From CAVQBP01 sp964448105 (GTDB lineage: Bacteria > Bacteroidota > Ignavibacteria > Ignavibacteriales > Ignavibacteriaceae): 40,177 nt of DNA. Below are positions 8,683 through 16,414 of this stretch, piece after piece. The position numbers and the translations under genes are program-made. The stretch spans positions 1-40,177 of the forward strand of contig CAYUVK010000040.1 of the NCBI GenBank assembly GCA_964448105.1. The letters are read 5' to 3'. Numbering within the stretch: position 1 is the first letter of the stretch; each line of letters starts with the position of its first letter. The notes beneath the pieces are model-generated. The model saw only the letters and a list, made by a program, of their open reading frames with translations. It was not told the origin of the DNA and searched no databases.

Positions 8683-9516
8683 TTACATTAATTCATCCAT
8701 CTTAACCGCATCCATATCATCGAAAGCCTGGTTTTCTCCACCCATCGCCCAGATAAACGAATAATTTTGAGTTCCAGAACCTGAATGGAAAGACCAGCTG
8801 GGTGATATTACTGCCTGGCGATCTCTAACTACAATATGCCTTGTTTCGAAAGGTGTTCCCATAAAATGGAATACAAGTGAATTGTTTTCCAGGTTAAAGT
8901 ACATATAAATCTCGGACCTTCGCTGGTGTGTATGAACCGGCATTGTATTCCAGACACTCCCCTCCTCTAACTCGGTTAACCCCATAACAAGCTGCGAACT
9001 TTTAATCCCGTTAGGATGAATATATTTATAAATAGTCCTGTGATTTGAATCTTTTAAGCTTCCAAGCCGGTTTGGTTCGGCATCGGAAAATTTTGAATGT
9101 GTTGTTGGGAATTCTTTATGCGAAGGATAGCTTACAAAATAATATTGAGCAGGTTCATTTTTATTTTTACTGGTAAATTCTATTTCCTTTGTCCCCCTTC
9201 CAATATATAAAGCATCTTTGTGCTCCATTTTGTATTCTTTACCATCGACAAGAATTGCTCCTTCTTTCCCGATATTAATAATTCCTACTTCCCTTCTTTC
9301 CGCAAAATAATCTGCAGACATTTCTTTCTTACTCGCTTCCAGCTTTAATCCTTTATCAGTCGGAACTGCAGAACCAACTATTGCTCTATCTACATCTGAA
9401 TATACTAAATAAATTTTACCGGGCTCAAATAATTTATTAACCAGGAATCCATCGCGAAGCCCGGAAGTATCAAGTTTTTTAAATCCTTCAAAATTTGGTG
9501 AATATCTTACCTCCAT
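8683..9516 (-). CDS. kduI: 5-dehydro-4-deoxy-D-glucuronate isomerase
   Basis: A cupin-fold isomerase of 277 residues, the usual KduI length. It interconverts 4-deoxy-L-threo-5-hexosulose uronate, the spontaneous product of unsaturated galacturonate, and 3-deoxy-D-glycero-2,5-hexodiulosonate. The metal ligands are visible as His195, His197 and Glu202 in PVHTHQRRSEIYMYF and His244 in SWSFHSGSGTQ, each offset by one from the zinc ligands known in the E. coli enzyme. The start is supported by GAGAGG about 6 bases upstream. It is followed by kduD and preceded by a DUF4861 gene from which a 29-bp palindromic repeat separates it. Confidence 0.96.
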   Translation of the reverse strand: MEVRYSPNFEGFKKLDTSGLRDGFLVNKLFEPGKIYLVYSDVDRAIVGSAVPTDKGLKLEASKKEMSADYFAERREVGIINIGKEGAILVDGKEYKMEHKDALYIGRGTKEIEFTSKNKNEPAQYYFVSYPSHKEFPTTHSKFSDAEPNRLGSLKDSNHRTIYKYIHPNGIKSSQLVMGLTELEEGSVWNTMPVHTHQRRSEIYMYFNLENNSLVFHFMGTPFETRHIVVRDRQAVISPSWSFHSGSGTQNYSFIWAMGGENQAFDDMDAVKMDELM

Positions 9517-9554
9517 ATCTTACCTCTCTTTTTTAATTTCTACATGCAGCGTAA

Positions 9555-9583
9555 GTGCCAGTCACTTTAGAAGTGACTGGCAC
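9555..9583. repeat. 29-bp perfect palindromic repeat, copy 1
   Basis: A perfect inverted repeat: 13-base arms GTGCCAGTCACTT / AAGTGACTGGCAC around a TAG loop. It lies in the 83-bp gap between the DUF4861 stop and the kduI start. A second, decayed copy is at 21438-21466. On the plus strand it is followed within 17 bases by a T-run (8 T), so it could also act as a terminator in that direction. On the minus strand it would be an intra-operon hairpin. The structure resembles REP-type elements. Confidence 0.8.
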
Positions 9584-9599
9584 ATTCACACCGTTTTTT

Positions 9600-10889
9600 T
9601 TATTCAATTGTTGTTTTAACAGGATTATTTAATTCCTCAATGGTTTTATCTAAATATAATTGGAATTTGTCTTTATTTTTAATCCCGTTTGGTTCTTCTT
9701 CCCAGGCTGCCGCAAAATAATATTGCAGCTTTCCGTTTGCCGGTTTCAATACTACAATATAACTATCTTTGTCTTCAGTAGTTTTGATTAGATCCGGATT
9801 TTTATAAAATACTGCTATTCCAAGATTATCTCCGGATAAACTTTGTTTGCCGTAAAGGGCAATGTATCCCCATTCAGAATTTTTATTGACCGATTTCATG
9901 AATCCGCAATTAGGATGTTTAGCTAAACCCGTACAAAAATTTGCTTCACCGCCTGTTAACTCCAGGTCAGTTTTTGTTAACCTGCTCCCTGCAGAAATAG
10001 AAAGGTTTGAAAATAAATTATACTTTTCTTTTCCAACCTGCCATCCGTAATATTTTGTATAGACATCCGATCTAATTGGACCGTTAGTCGCAATAATTGC
10101 TATAACACTATCGGTTTTACTTACAGTATAAACTTTATTATCATACCACATCCCGATTGAACCTATTCCAAGTGATTCGCCTACCTTAAAAATATCCATT
10201 CCCCAATCGAGCATTTTTGTATAAGATTCCATGCTGTTCGAAACCAAGTCATTGATTCCTAATTTCTGCAATACCAGTTCATGGACTTTTTTACCAAAAA
10301 TATCATTTCTATTCCTGGAATCCAGGTAATATCTATAGGTTATTAAATCTGATTCCCAGCCCGGGCCTTCAATTCTATAAAGTGCATCATGAGCTACATG
10401 ATCAGCGGGTACTTTCGCGGAATCAACATCCTGGAATCTTCCGCCTGAATATTCACCCTTGACTAATTTATAATCAACCTTTTCCCCTAACACTGCTTGT
10501 GTTCGTTTCTCATATTCCCTGGTTTTTTCTCCATCTTTGGAATATCTAACAGTTATATTTTGTGTTTCTTTAGGATTAATATCTGTTAAGAAAACAATTC
10601 TATCAGGATTTCTATCACCGTTAATATCTTCAGTCTGGCTCGGCAATTCTTTTTCTTTATCGAATACTATAAAAGCATGTGGATTAAAATCAGAATGCTT
10701 TTCTTTTATAGAATTAATATCCAGCTGAACAGTAACATCTTTTCTTAATGAATCCAATGGATTAGTAACCGAGACTTGAAATTGTTCAGGATATTCAGCT
10801 TCAATCGGCTGATTTTTATTTGATGTTTTACCGCACCCAAATTGAAGAAACATCAATGGAATCAAACTTACTTTTATTAATAGTTTCAT
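9600..10889 (-). CDS. DUF4861-family lipoprotein
   Basis: A 429-residue protein that I place in the DUF4861 family, found in pectin and uronate loci of Bacteroidota but without a firmly assigned activity that I know of. The N-terminus is a lipoprotein signal: a hydrophobic run ending LQFGCGK, with Cys19 as the likely lipidated residue, so it is probably anchored in a membrane facing the periplasm or outside. A DxNxDxxxD calcium-loop-like motif (DINGDRNPD) lies near 89-97. Other conserved-looking blocks are GPGWESDLITYRYYLDSRN (about 180), GIGSIGMWYD (about 240) and YYFAAAWEEEPNGI (about 397). The start is supported by AAGGAA. Its place between gnd and kduI implies work on uronate-containing oligosaccharides, but this is inference. 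Confidence 0.75.
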   Translation of the reverse strand: MKLLIKVSLIPLMFLQFGCGKTSNKNQPIEAEYPEQFQVSVTNPLDSLRKDVTVQLDINSIKEKHSDFNPHAFIVFDKEKELPSQTEDINGDRNPDRIVFLTDINPKETQNITVRYSKDGEKTREYEKRTQAVLGEKVDYKLVKGEYSGGRFQDVDSAKVPADHVAHDALYRIEGPGWESDLITYRYYLDSRNRNDIFGKKVHELVLQKLGINDLVSNSMESYTKMLDWGMDIFKVGESLGIGSIGMWYDNKVYTVSKTDSVIAIIATNGPIRSDVYTKYYGWQVGKEKYNLFSNLSISAGSRLTKTDLELTGGEANFCTGLAKHPNCGFMKSVNKNSEWGYIALYGKQSLSGDNLGIAVFYKNPDLIKTTEDKDSYIVVLKPANGKLQYYFAAAWEEEPNGIKNKDKFQLYLDKTIEELNNPVKTTIE

Positions 10890-10945
10890 TTAATTATTCC
10901 TTTATAATATCCTGTGAAAATTAATATTCAAAATTATGGATTTAA

Positions 10946-11027
10946 TAGAACAAGGATTTTAAGAATTAAACGGATAGAAATTTCTTTATGCGTTCATATC
11001 CGTCGAATCCGTTTTATCCTTGTTCTA
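10946..11027. repeat. Nested long inverted repeat (MITE-like or terminator)
   Basis: Outer perfect 12-base arms TAGAACAAGGAT (10946-10957) and ATCCTTGTTCTA (11016-11027) enclose inner arms AAACGGAT (10968-10975) and ATCCGTTT (11007-11014). It occupies the 164-bp gap between the gnd stop and the DUF4861 start. A related 'agaacacggat ... atctgcgttc' structure is at 29041-29108. It could be a miniature mobile element or a structured transcript region. Confidence 0.65.
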
Positions 11028-11053
11028 TTGTTTTGCTTCCTTCTTTATTTAAC

Positions 11054-12508
11054 TTATGCATTATAAGTAGAAGATGCAGTTTTACCGCCTCTTCCCGTCC
11101 AGTTTGTATGAAAGAACTCTCCTCTCTTTTTATCGACTCTTTCATAAGTATGTGCACCAAAATAATCTCTTTGAGCCTGGAGCAAATTTGCCGGTAATCG
11201 TGAATTTCTAATCCCGTCAAAGTAATTTAATGCAGTTGAAAGAGCCGGTATCCAGATCCCGTTAGTTACTGAAGCTGCTACAACCCTGCGCCACGATTCC
11301 TGAGATGATTCAATTTTATCTTTAAAGAAAGGATCAAGCAATAAGTTTGTCAAATCAGGATTCTTATCAAAAGCTTTTTTAATTTTTCCGAGGAAAATAG
11401 AACGGATAATACATCCGCCCCTCCACATTAAGGCAACTCCGCCGTAATTCAAATTCCAGTTATAATCTTTAGCAGCATATCTCATCAGAAGATAACCTTG
11501 TGCATAAGAAACTATTTTGGAAGCATACAAAGCTTTTTTAAGGTCTTCGATAAATTCTTTTTTATTCCCTTCGAATTTAGGCGATGGTCCCGATAAAACC
11601 TTTGATGCTTCAACTCTTGCATCTTTCAATGATGATAAGGTTCTGCCATATACAGCTTCACCGATTAATGTTAAAGGTGCACCCGAATCAAGAGAAGCCA
11701 GAACCGTCCATTTACCTGTTCCCTTTTGCCCGGCCGTATCTAAAATTTTTTCGACAAGAGGTTTTCCGTCCTCATCATTATAAGCAAGAATGTCTCTTGT
11801 TATTTCAATTAAATAACTGTTTAGTTCACCTTCATTCCATTCTTTCAATACATTATGCATTTCTTCATAATTCATACCGACAAGATCTTTCATTATCTGG
11901 TAGGCTTCACAAATTAATTGCATATCGCCATACTCAATGCCGTTATGAACCATTTTAACAAAATGACCTGCACCATTTTCACCTACCCAATCACAGCAAG
12001 GTGTTCCGTCTTCTACTTTTGCTGCAATGGACTGGAAAATAGGTTTTACATGGGGCCAGGCTTCAGGAGAGCCTCCCGGCATAATTGAGGGACCTTTTAA
12101 AGCACCTTCCTCACCACCGGAAACACCGGTACCAATATAACGCAATCCTTTTTCTTCAAGATATTTTGTTCTTCTAATGGTATCGGGAAAGTGTGAGTTC
12201 CCGCCGTCAATTATTATATCTCCCTTTTCCAAATGAGGAATTAACAATTCTATAAAATCATCGACAGGTTTCCCTGCTTTTACCATTAACATTACTTTCC
12301 TGGGTGATTTTAGACTTTGAACTAGTTCTTCTATTGAAGAAGTACCGATGATATTTTTATTTTTTCCGCGTCCGTTAACAAAATTATAAACCTTTTCTAC
12401 AGTTCTATTAAATACTGCAACTGCAAATCCATGACTTTCCATATTTAATACAAGGTTCTCGCCCATTACGGCTAATCCGACAAGTCCGATATCTGCAAGT
12501 TTTGCCAT
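11054..12508 (-). CDS. gnd: 6-phosphogluconate dehydrogenase, decarboxylating
   Basis: A full-length Gnd of 484 residues, oxidising 6-phosphogluconate to ribulose 5-phosphate and CO2 with NADP. The N-terminal Rossmann domain has GLAVMGEN (11-18) and Asn34-Arg35-Thr36, typical of NADP binding. The signature GVSGGEEGALKGPSIMPGG is at 128-146. The catalytic Lys185 and Glu192 lie in GAGHFVKMVHNGIEYGDMQ, and the C-terminal substrate tail has FHTNWTGRGG. The start has AAGGG upstream. It sits inside the uronate locus, 30 bases after the PdxB-like gene. This is unusual, since the standard galacturonate route through KDG does not need Gnd, and it points to gluconate or 6-phosphogluconate as an intermediate here (inference). 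Confidence 0.96.
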   Translation of the reverse strand: MAKLADIGLVGLAVMGENLVLNMESHGFAVAVFNRTVEKVYNFVNGRGKNKNIIGTSSIEELVQSLKSPRKVMLMVKAGKPVDDFIELLIPHLEKGDIIIDGGNSHFPDTIRRTKYLEEKGLRYIGTGVSGGEEGALKGPSIMPGGSPEAWPHVKPIFQSIAAKVEDGTPCCDWVGENGAGHFVKMVHNGIEYGDMQLICEAYQIMKDLVGMNYEEMHNVLKEWNEGELNSYLIEITRDILAYNDEDGKPLVEKILDTAGQKGTGKWTVLASLDSGAPLTLIGEAVYGRTLSSLKDARVEASKVLSGPSPKFEGNKKEFIEDLKKALYASKIVSYAQGYLLMRYAAKDYNWNLNYGGVALMWRGGCIIRSIFLGKIKKAFDKNPDLTNLLLDPFFKDKIESSQESWRRVVAASVTNGIWIPALSTALNYFDGIRNSRLPANLLQAQRDYFGAHTYERVDKKRGEFFHTNWTGRGGKTASSTYNA

Positions 12509-12538
12509 TTTTATTCCCTTATTTATTTTATATTTGAT

Positions 12539-13684
12539 TTAAGTATTTATTTGAAAACCAAGTTCTTTAAGTTTGTTTTCAATTTCATTATTGCAATTTT
12601 TAAATTTTATTTTGTAAAAAGGGAATTCCCTTCTAACAGGATAATTACCTCTTTGCTTTTCAAAAGTCTCAACCGAATTTCGAAGAGTATTATCATCGTT
12701 CATAATATCATATGAAGAAACAATAGCTTTATAAAATCCTTCCTGGTTTGATTGGTTTTTACAATCGATAAAAATTTCACTTGAATTGCCGGGTTTGGGT
12801 AATTCATTAGGATACCAGTTCTTATCAATATTTAAGTTAAAAAAGGAGGAGATATTTTTGACACAAACCGATGTACCATTGGCTTTACCATCCGCAGAAT
12901 ATCCTGCAATATGAGGTGTGGCAATATCAACCATATTTAATAATTCCAAATCAATATTAGGTTCATTCTCCCATACATCAAGAACAGCAGTACTAACAAT
13001 TTTTTTTAAAATGGCATTCTTTATTGAATTAGTTTCAATAACCTGCCCCCTTGATGTATTAATAATCATCTTTCTGTTTTTAAATTTATTGAAGAAACTT
13101 TCATCTGCCATATGATATGTTTTATCAACACCTTCTTTTATCAAAGGCACATGAAAGGTAATAATATCGCTTTGAGAAATTAATTCATCAAGGTTAACAA
13201 ATCCTTTATTTCCTTCTTTACGTGCACGAGGCGGATCGTTTAGTAAAACATTTATACCTAATATTTTTGCTGCTCTTGCAACTTTACTTCCGACATTTCC
13301 AACTCCTATAATCCCAATAGTCAACTCAGCTAAATTCAATTTCTTTTTATGACCTATTGTCAGCAATACCGAAGAAATATATTGCATAACCGAAGAAGAA
13401 TTACATCCCGGTGCATTGATCCATTTAATATTTTTCCTACAGCAGTACTCAGTGTCAATGTGATCATAGCCGATTGTAGCAGTTGCAATAAATTTAATAT
13501 TTGTTCCTTCTAAAAGTTCGGCATTACAATTTGTTCTTGTTCTAATGATTAAAGCATCTTCATCTTTAATTACTTCAAGATTGATGCCCGGCGGATTTAA
13601 ATATTGAATGCCTGCATAAGGCTCCAAAACACCTTTTAGGAACGGGATTTTATTATCTGCTACAATTTTAATTTTGCCTTTCAT
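12539..13684 (-). CDS. PdxB-like D-2-hydroxyacid dehydrogenase (4-phosphoerythronate dehydrogenase family)
   Basis: An NAD-dependent D-2-hydroxyacid dehydrogenase of 381 residues, close to PdxB in length and motifs: TATIGYDHID (about 88), APGCNSSSV (about 110), the Rossmann GIIGVGNVG (about 143), DPPRAR, and DIATPHIAGYSADGKANGT (about 253-272). The C-terminal part has the PdxB-like YDIMNDDNTLRN and RGNYPVRREF blocks. The catalytic triad is intact: Arg in INTSRGQVI, Glu in LDVWENEP and His in TPHIAGYS. PdxB oxidises 4-phosphoerythronate in vitamin B6 synthesis, but here the gene lies between a LarA homologue and gnd. A housekeeping B6 role and a sugar-acid role are both possible. The family is secure, the substrate is not. 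Confidence 0.85.
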   Translation of the reverse strand: MKGKIKIVADNKIPFLKGVLEPYAGIQYLNPPGINLEVIKDEDALIIRTRTNCNAELLEGTNIKFIATATIGYDHIDTEYCCRKNIKWINAPGCNSSSVMQYISSVLLTIGHKKKLNLAELTIGIIGVGNVGSKVARAAKILGINVLLNDPPRARKEGNKGFVNLDELISQSDIITFHVPLIKEGVDKTYHMADESFFNKFKNRKMIINTSRGQVIETNSIKNAILKKIVSTAVLDVWENEPNIDLELLNMVDIATPHIAGYSADGKANGTSVCVKNISSFFNLNIDKNWYPNELPKPGNSSEIFIDCKNQSNQEGFYKAIVSSYDIMNDDNTLRNSVETFEKQRGNYPVRREFPFYKIKFKNCNNEIENKLKELGFQINT

Positions 13685-13737
13685 TGTTTTTACTCTTGAG
13701 TCGAGTTCAGGACTTTATCCTTTATACTTTTAACTTT

Positions 13738-15015
13738 TTAATTGTTCTTGAATTTATCCTTAAATGCCCACAATCCTAACGCAGGATTGGATATATAAAA
13801 TATTTCTTCACCATCATCCATAATATTAAAACCATCTATCAATTTTTTAGGATCGTATTTCTTAATCATCTTTTTAAGATCAGCATATTTATAATTAACA
13901 CTCTCTATCCCTTCTTTTGTAATATGCCCGGGACAATAAGTAATGGAAAACCTATTTTCAGAAGAACCATGAATTAAATGTGCAGCAGCACTTAGATTAC
14001 TTTTTAGCTCTTCACTTTCACTTACAAATTTTAGAATTTCAGGCGTGGTTTTGTAACCATATTTTCTTATTAACTTATCGATTGTTCTATCTTCACCAAA
14101 CTCTTTTAAACCCGGCGCTAAAATTATCAATTCACCACCGTCATCAATTGCCATTCTAGTTCTATAAATACTTTTATTGCCAAGCCAGGTGCTTTTAAAC
14201 TCTTGAGGGTTTAAATAAACTACAACTTTTTTTAAAGGTTTATTCAACATTTGAAAATTTACCTTTAATGATAAATCGGAAGCGTGTCTGAAATTTTCAA
14301 AATCATCTCCGATAAACAAACCTTTAGGGACTACTTTACCCTTTCCATCTTTACCTACTACAGTTAATGCATATAAAATCGGCAAATGATTGGTAAAATG
14401 ATCGGAAGCATAATTTAAAACTTTTCTAACCGGAGTATCATCTCTGCCCATGATTCGTTCCATCCCGTAAACGGCACCAAGAAAATGACTCTTATTTATT
14501 CCTTCTGTCCCGCCGGTTCCTACAAAAATATTTTTATTATAATTAGCCATACCCACAACTTCATGGGGAACAACCTGACCAATTGATAATATCAGATCAT
14601 AATTCCCTTCAACTATAATTTTATTAACCTGAGCCGGCCAGGAATAATTTAATTTACCCTCGGAAACTTTATTAATAAATTCCGATGGTACTTCTCCTAA
14701 AGTTGCTAAATCTTTTCTCCAGTTATGAACACGAAATAATTCTTTAGGAATCCCATGATACATTTTTGTTATTTCTTCGTCAGTCATCGGGAAATGTGTA
14801 CCTATAGAAGGTAAAATATCAGTTAGAGCATTTCCATAATATTCATAAATAAATTTTGTAAGAATACCTGAAAATGAATGGAAACGTGTAATATCTGGCG
14901 GAATAACAAGGACTTTCTTTTTATTCCCCAGTTTTTCTAAAGAAGAATAAATTCCTTCCTTTAAAACATCATTACTTAATTTATCTATTTCACTGCCTTT
15001 AGCGAAGTACTGCAT
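13738..15015 (-). CDS. LarA-superfamily nickel-pincer racemase/epimerase, candidate aldonate 2-epimerase
   Basis: A 425-residue LarA/DUF2088 protein. LarA uses a nickel-pincer nucleotide to racemise lactate, and relatives act on other 2-hydroxyacids, including a reported D-gluconate 2-epimerase. Residues matching those of lactate racemase are visible: DITR (Asp41, Arg44), GTHFPMT (His74), VVPH (His151), Lys161 and His177. The spacing from His151 to Lys161 (+10) and His177 (+26) equals that of LarA His174, Lys184 and His200. The sequence around the lysine (MANYNKN) differs from the SGGPK of lactate racemases, suggesting another substrate. Neighbours are a sugar-acid kinase, a PdxB-like dehydrogenase and Gnd. 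No cofactor genes larB, larC or larE are in the window. Epimerisation of mannonate to gluconate is inferred from context. Confidence 0.85.
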   Translation of the reverse strand: MQYFAKGSEIDKLSNDVLKEGIYSSLEKLGNKKKVLVIPPDITRFHSFSGILTKFIYEYYGNALTDILPSIGTHFPMTDEEITKMYHGIPKELFRVHNWRKDLATLGEVPSEFINKVSEGKLNYSWPAQVNKIIVEGNYDLILSIGQVVPHEVVGMANYNKNIFVGTGGTEGINKSHFLGAVYGMERIMGRDDTPVRKVLNYASDHFTNHLPILYALTVVGKDGKGKVVPKGLFIGDDFENFRHASDLSLKVNFQMLNKPLKKVVVYLNPQEFKSTWLGNKSIYRTRMAIDDGGELIILAPGLKEFGEDRTIDKLIRKYGYKTTPEILKFVSESEELKSNLSAAAHLIHGSSENRFSITYCPGHITKEGIESVNYKYADLKKMIKKYDPKKLIDGFNIMDDGEEIFYISNPALGLWAFKDKFKNN

Positions 15016-15110
15016 ATATAAGCTTTATTCTTCAGATTAAAGATTAATATTTGTATCTGCAAATTTATCGAAGGTATATTAAAAAGAAAATGTTCATTTG
15101 CCCATAAACA

Positions 15111-15136
15111 TTATCTTATTTATTAAATAAGGATAA
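15111..15136. terminator. Imperfect AT-rich inverted repeat after the PfkB kinase gene
   Basis: TTATCTTATTTA (15111-15122) pairs with TAAATAAGGATAA (15124-15136), with one bulged G. It lies in the 244-bp gap between the kinase stop and the LarA-like start, the largest break within this part of the locus. It could be a weak terminator or an operator-like site. The rest of 15016-15259 shows nothing else I recognise, although a separate promoter for the LarA-pdxB-gnd block would be expected here. Confidence 0.35.
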
Positions 15137-15259
15137 TATAACCGTATTTAATTCACTTAAAGTATACATAATCATAATCCTAGACTTTACTTGAATACTC
15201 TGTATAAAAGTATGAGCAAGATTAAGATTATGGTAAAAAATATATACCAATGATTAGAA

Positions 15260-16342
15260 TTATCTTTGGATTCTTGCCGAACCTCCTTGTACAAAAGCTC
15301 TTACTTCATCAATAGTCGCCATTGTCGTATCGCCTGGATATGTAGTAAGCAATGCTCCGTGTGCCCACCCAAGTTTTACGGCCTCTTCCGGAGATTCATT
15401 ATTAATCAATCCATAAAAGAAACCACTTGCGAAACCATCACCTCCTCCAACGCGATCAAATACATTTAATTCGCCTGTTGGTGCTTGATAAGTTTTACCA
15501 TTAATCCAGGCAACTGCACTCCAGCTATGATGCTGAGTTGCGTGAACCTCGCGGAGAGTAGTGGCGACAACTTTTACATGGGGATATTTTGCAGTAACCT
15601 TATCTATCATACCAAAAAAAGTAGAAGGATCCAGTTTTGATTTAGATGCAACTTCCGGACCTGGTATCCCCAAACCTTTCTGTAGGTCTTCTTCGTTGCC
15701 TACCAGTACGTCAACATGCTTGACAATACGATCAATAACTTCCACAGCTTTTTGTTCACCGCCCCAAATATTCCAAAGTTTAGCACGGAAATTAAGATCA
15801 AAGCTGGTAACTGCACCGGCAGCTTTGGCAGCTTTCATAGCCTCTTCAATCAATTCCCCCGTAGTTATAGAAAGTGCTGCGAAAATACCTCCGCTGTGAA
15901 ACCATTTAATACCACCCTCAAATATCTCATTCCAGTTGAAATCGCCGGGTTTCAGAAGCGATGCGGCTTCGTTGCAGCGGTTATAAAAAACCACAGGTGC
16001 ACGGATTCCAAATCCGCGGTCACTGTAAACAGTAGCCATATTTGGTCCGTTTACACCATTATGTTTAAATTTCTTATAGAAGCCTTTAACACCCATACCT
16101 CTTACACGTTCTGCAATTAAATCGCCAATCGGGTAATTTACTATTGCCGATACAACCCCTGTTTTTAATAAAAAACAATCGGCTAAATTAGCAGCAACGT
16201 TAAATTCTCCACCGCTTACATGGATACTGCATTTAACAGCTTTTCTAAAAGGTACGGTTCCGGGATCCAACCTATGTACAAGTGCGCCGAGAGATATAAA
16301 ATCAAATTCAGCTTTTGAATTAATATTTAATCCATTACTCAT
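15260..16342 (-). CDS. PfkB-family sugar-acid kinase, KDG-kinase-like (second copy)
   Basis: A ribokinase/PfkB fold kinase of 360 residues. It shows the N-terminal SGGEFNVAANLA substrate/glycine motif (about 43), a middle SFDLNFRAKLW block typical of KDG kinases, and the C-terminal ATP/catalytic motif DRVGGGDGFASGFFYG with the base Asp near residue 302. The C-terminus ...GGSARIQR also matches KDG kinases. I use ATG 16342, supported by AGGA 8 bases upstream; a longer frame to 16390 would start inside a palindromic repeat. It is clearly diverged from the other kinase at 20360-21394, and two sampled stretches have higher GC (about 42%) than some neighbours. Its substrate may be KDG or another aldonate such as gluconate or mannonate. 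Confidence 0.85.
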   Translation of the reverse strand: MSNGLNINSKAEFDFISLGALVHRLDPGTVPFRKAVKCSIHVSGGEFNVAANLADCFLLKTGVVSAIVNYPIGDLIAERVRGMGVKGFYKKFKHNGVNGPNMATVYSDRGFGIRAPVVFYNRCNEAASLLKPGDFNWNEIFEGGIKWFHSGGIFAALSITTGELIEEAMKAAKAAGAVTSFDLNFRAKLWNIWGGEQKAVEVIDRIVKHVDVLVGNEEDLQKGLGIPGPEVASKSKLDPSTFFGMIDKVTAKYPHVKVVATTLREVHATQHHSWSAVAWINGKTYQAPTGELNVFDRVGGGDGFASGFFYGLINNESPEEAVKLGWAHGALLTTYPGDTTMATIDEVRAFVQGGSARIQR

Positions 16343-16383
16343 ATTTATTTTCCTAAATATTTTATTCGTTATTATTAGTTCCT

Positions 16384-16410
16384 GTAGCACAGATTTCCAA
16401 TCTGTGCTAC
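16384..16410. repeat. 27-bp perfect palindromic repeat
   Basis: Perfect 12-base arms GTAGCACAGATT / AATCTGTGCTAC flank a TCC loop. It fills part of the 72-bp gap between uxuB and the PfkB kinase start. The GTAG head and tight hairpin are typical of REP elements mobilised by RAYT-type transposases. No such transposase is in the window. Confidence 0.85.
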
Positions 16411-16414
16411 TATA

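Noticed and set aside
8216..8764. 182-codon plus-strand frame over kduD and kduI
   Set aside because: It is antisense to two well-supported genes and has no recognisable protein features.
15016..15259. Possible riboswitch or small RNA in the gap before the LarA-like gene
   Set aside because: Only one weak AT-rich inverted repeat was seen and no known riboswitch core could be recognised.
16343..16390. Longer N-terminus for the second PfkB kinase
   Set aside because: It would start inside a perfect 27-bp palindromic repeat, and the ATG at 16342 has its own AGGA site.
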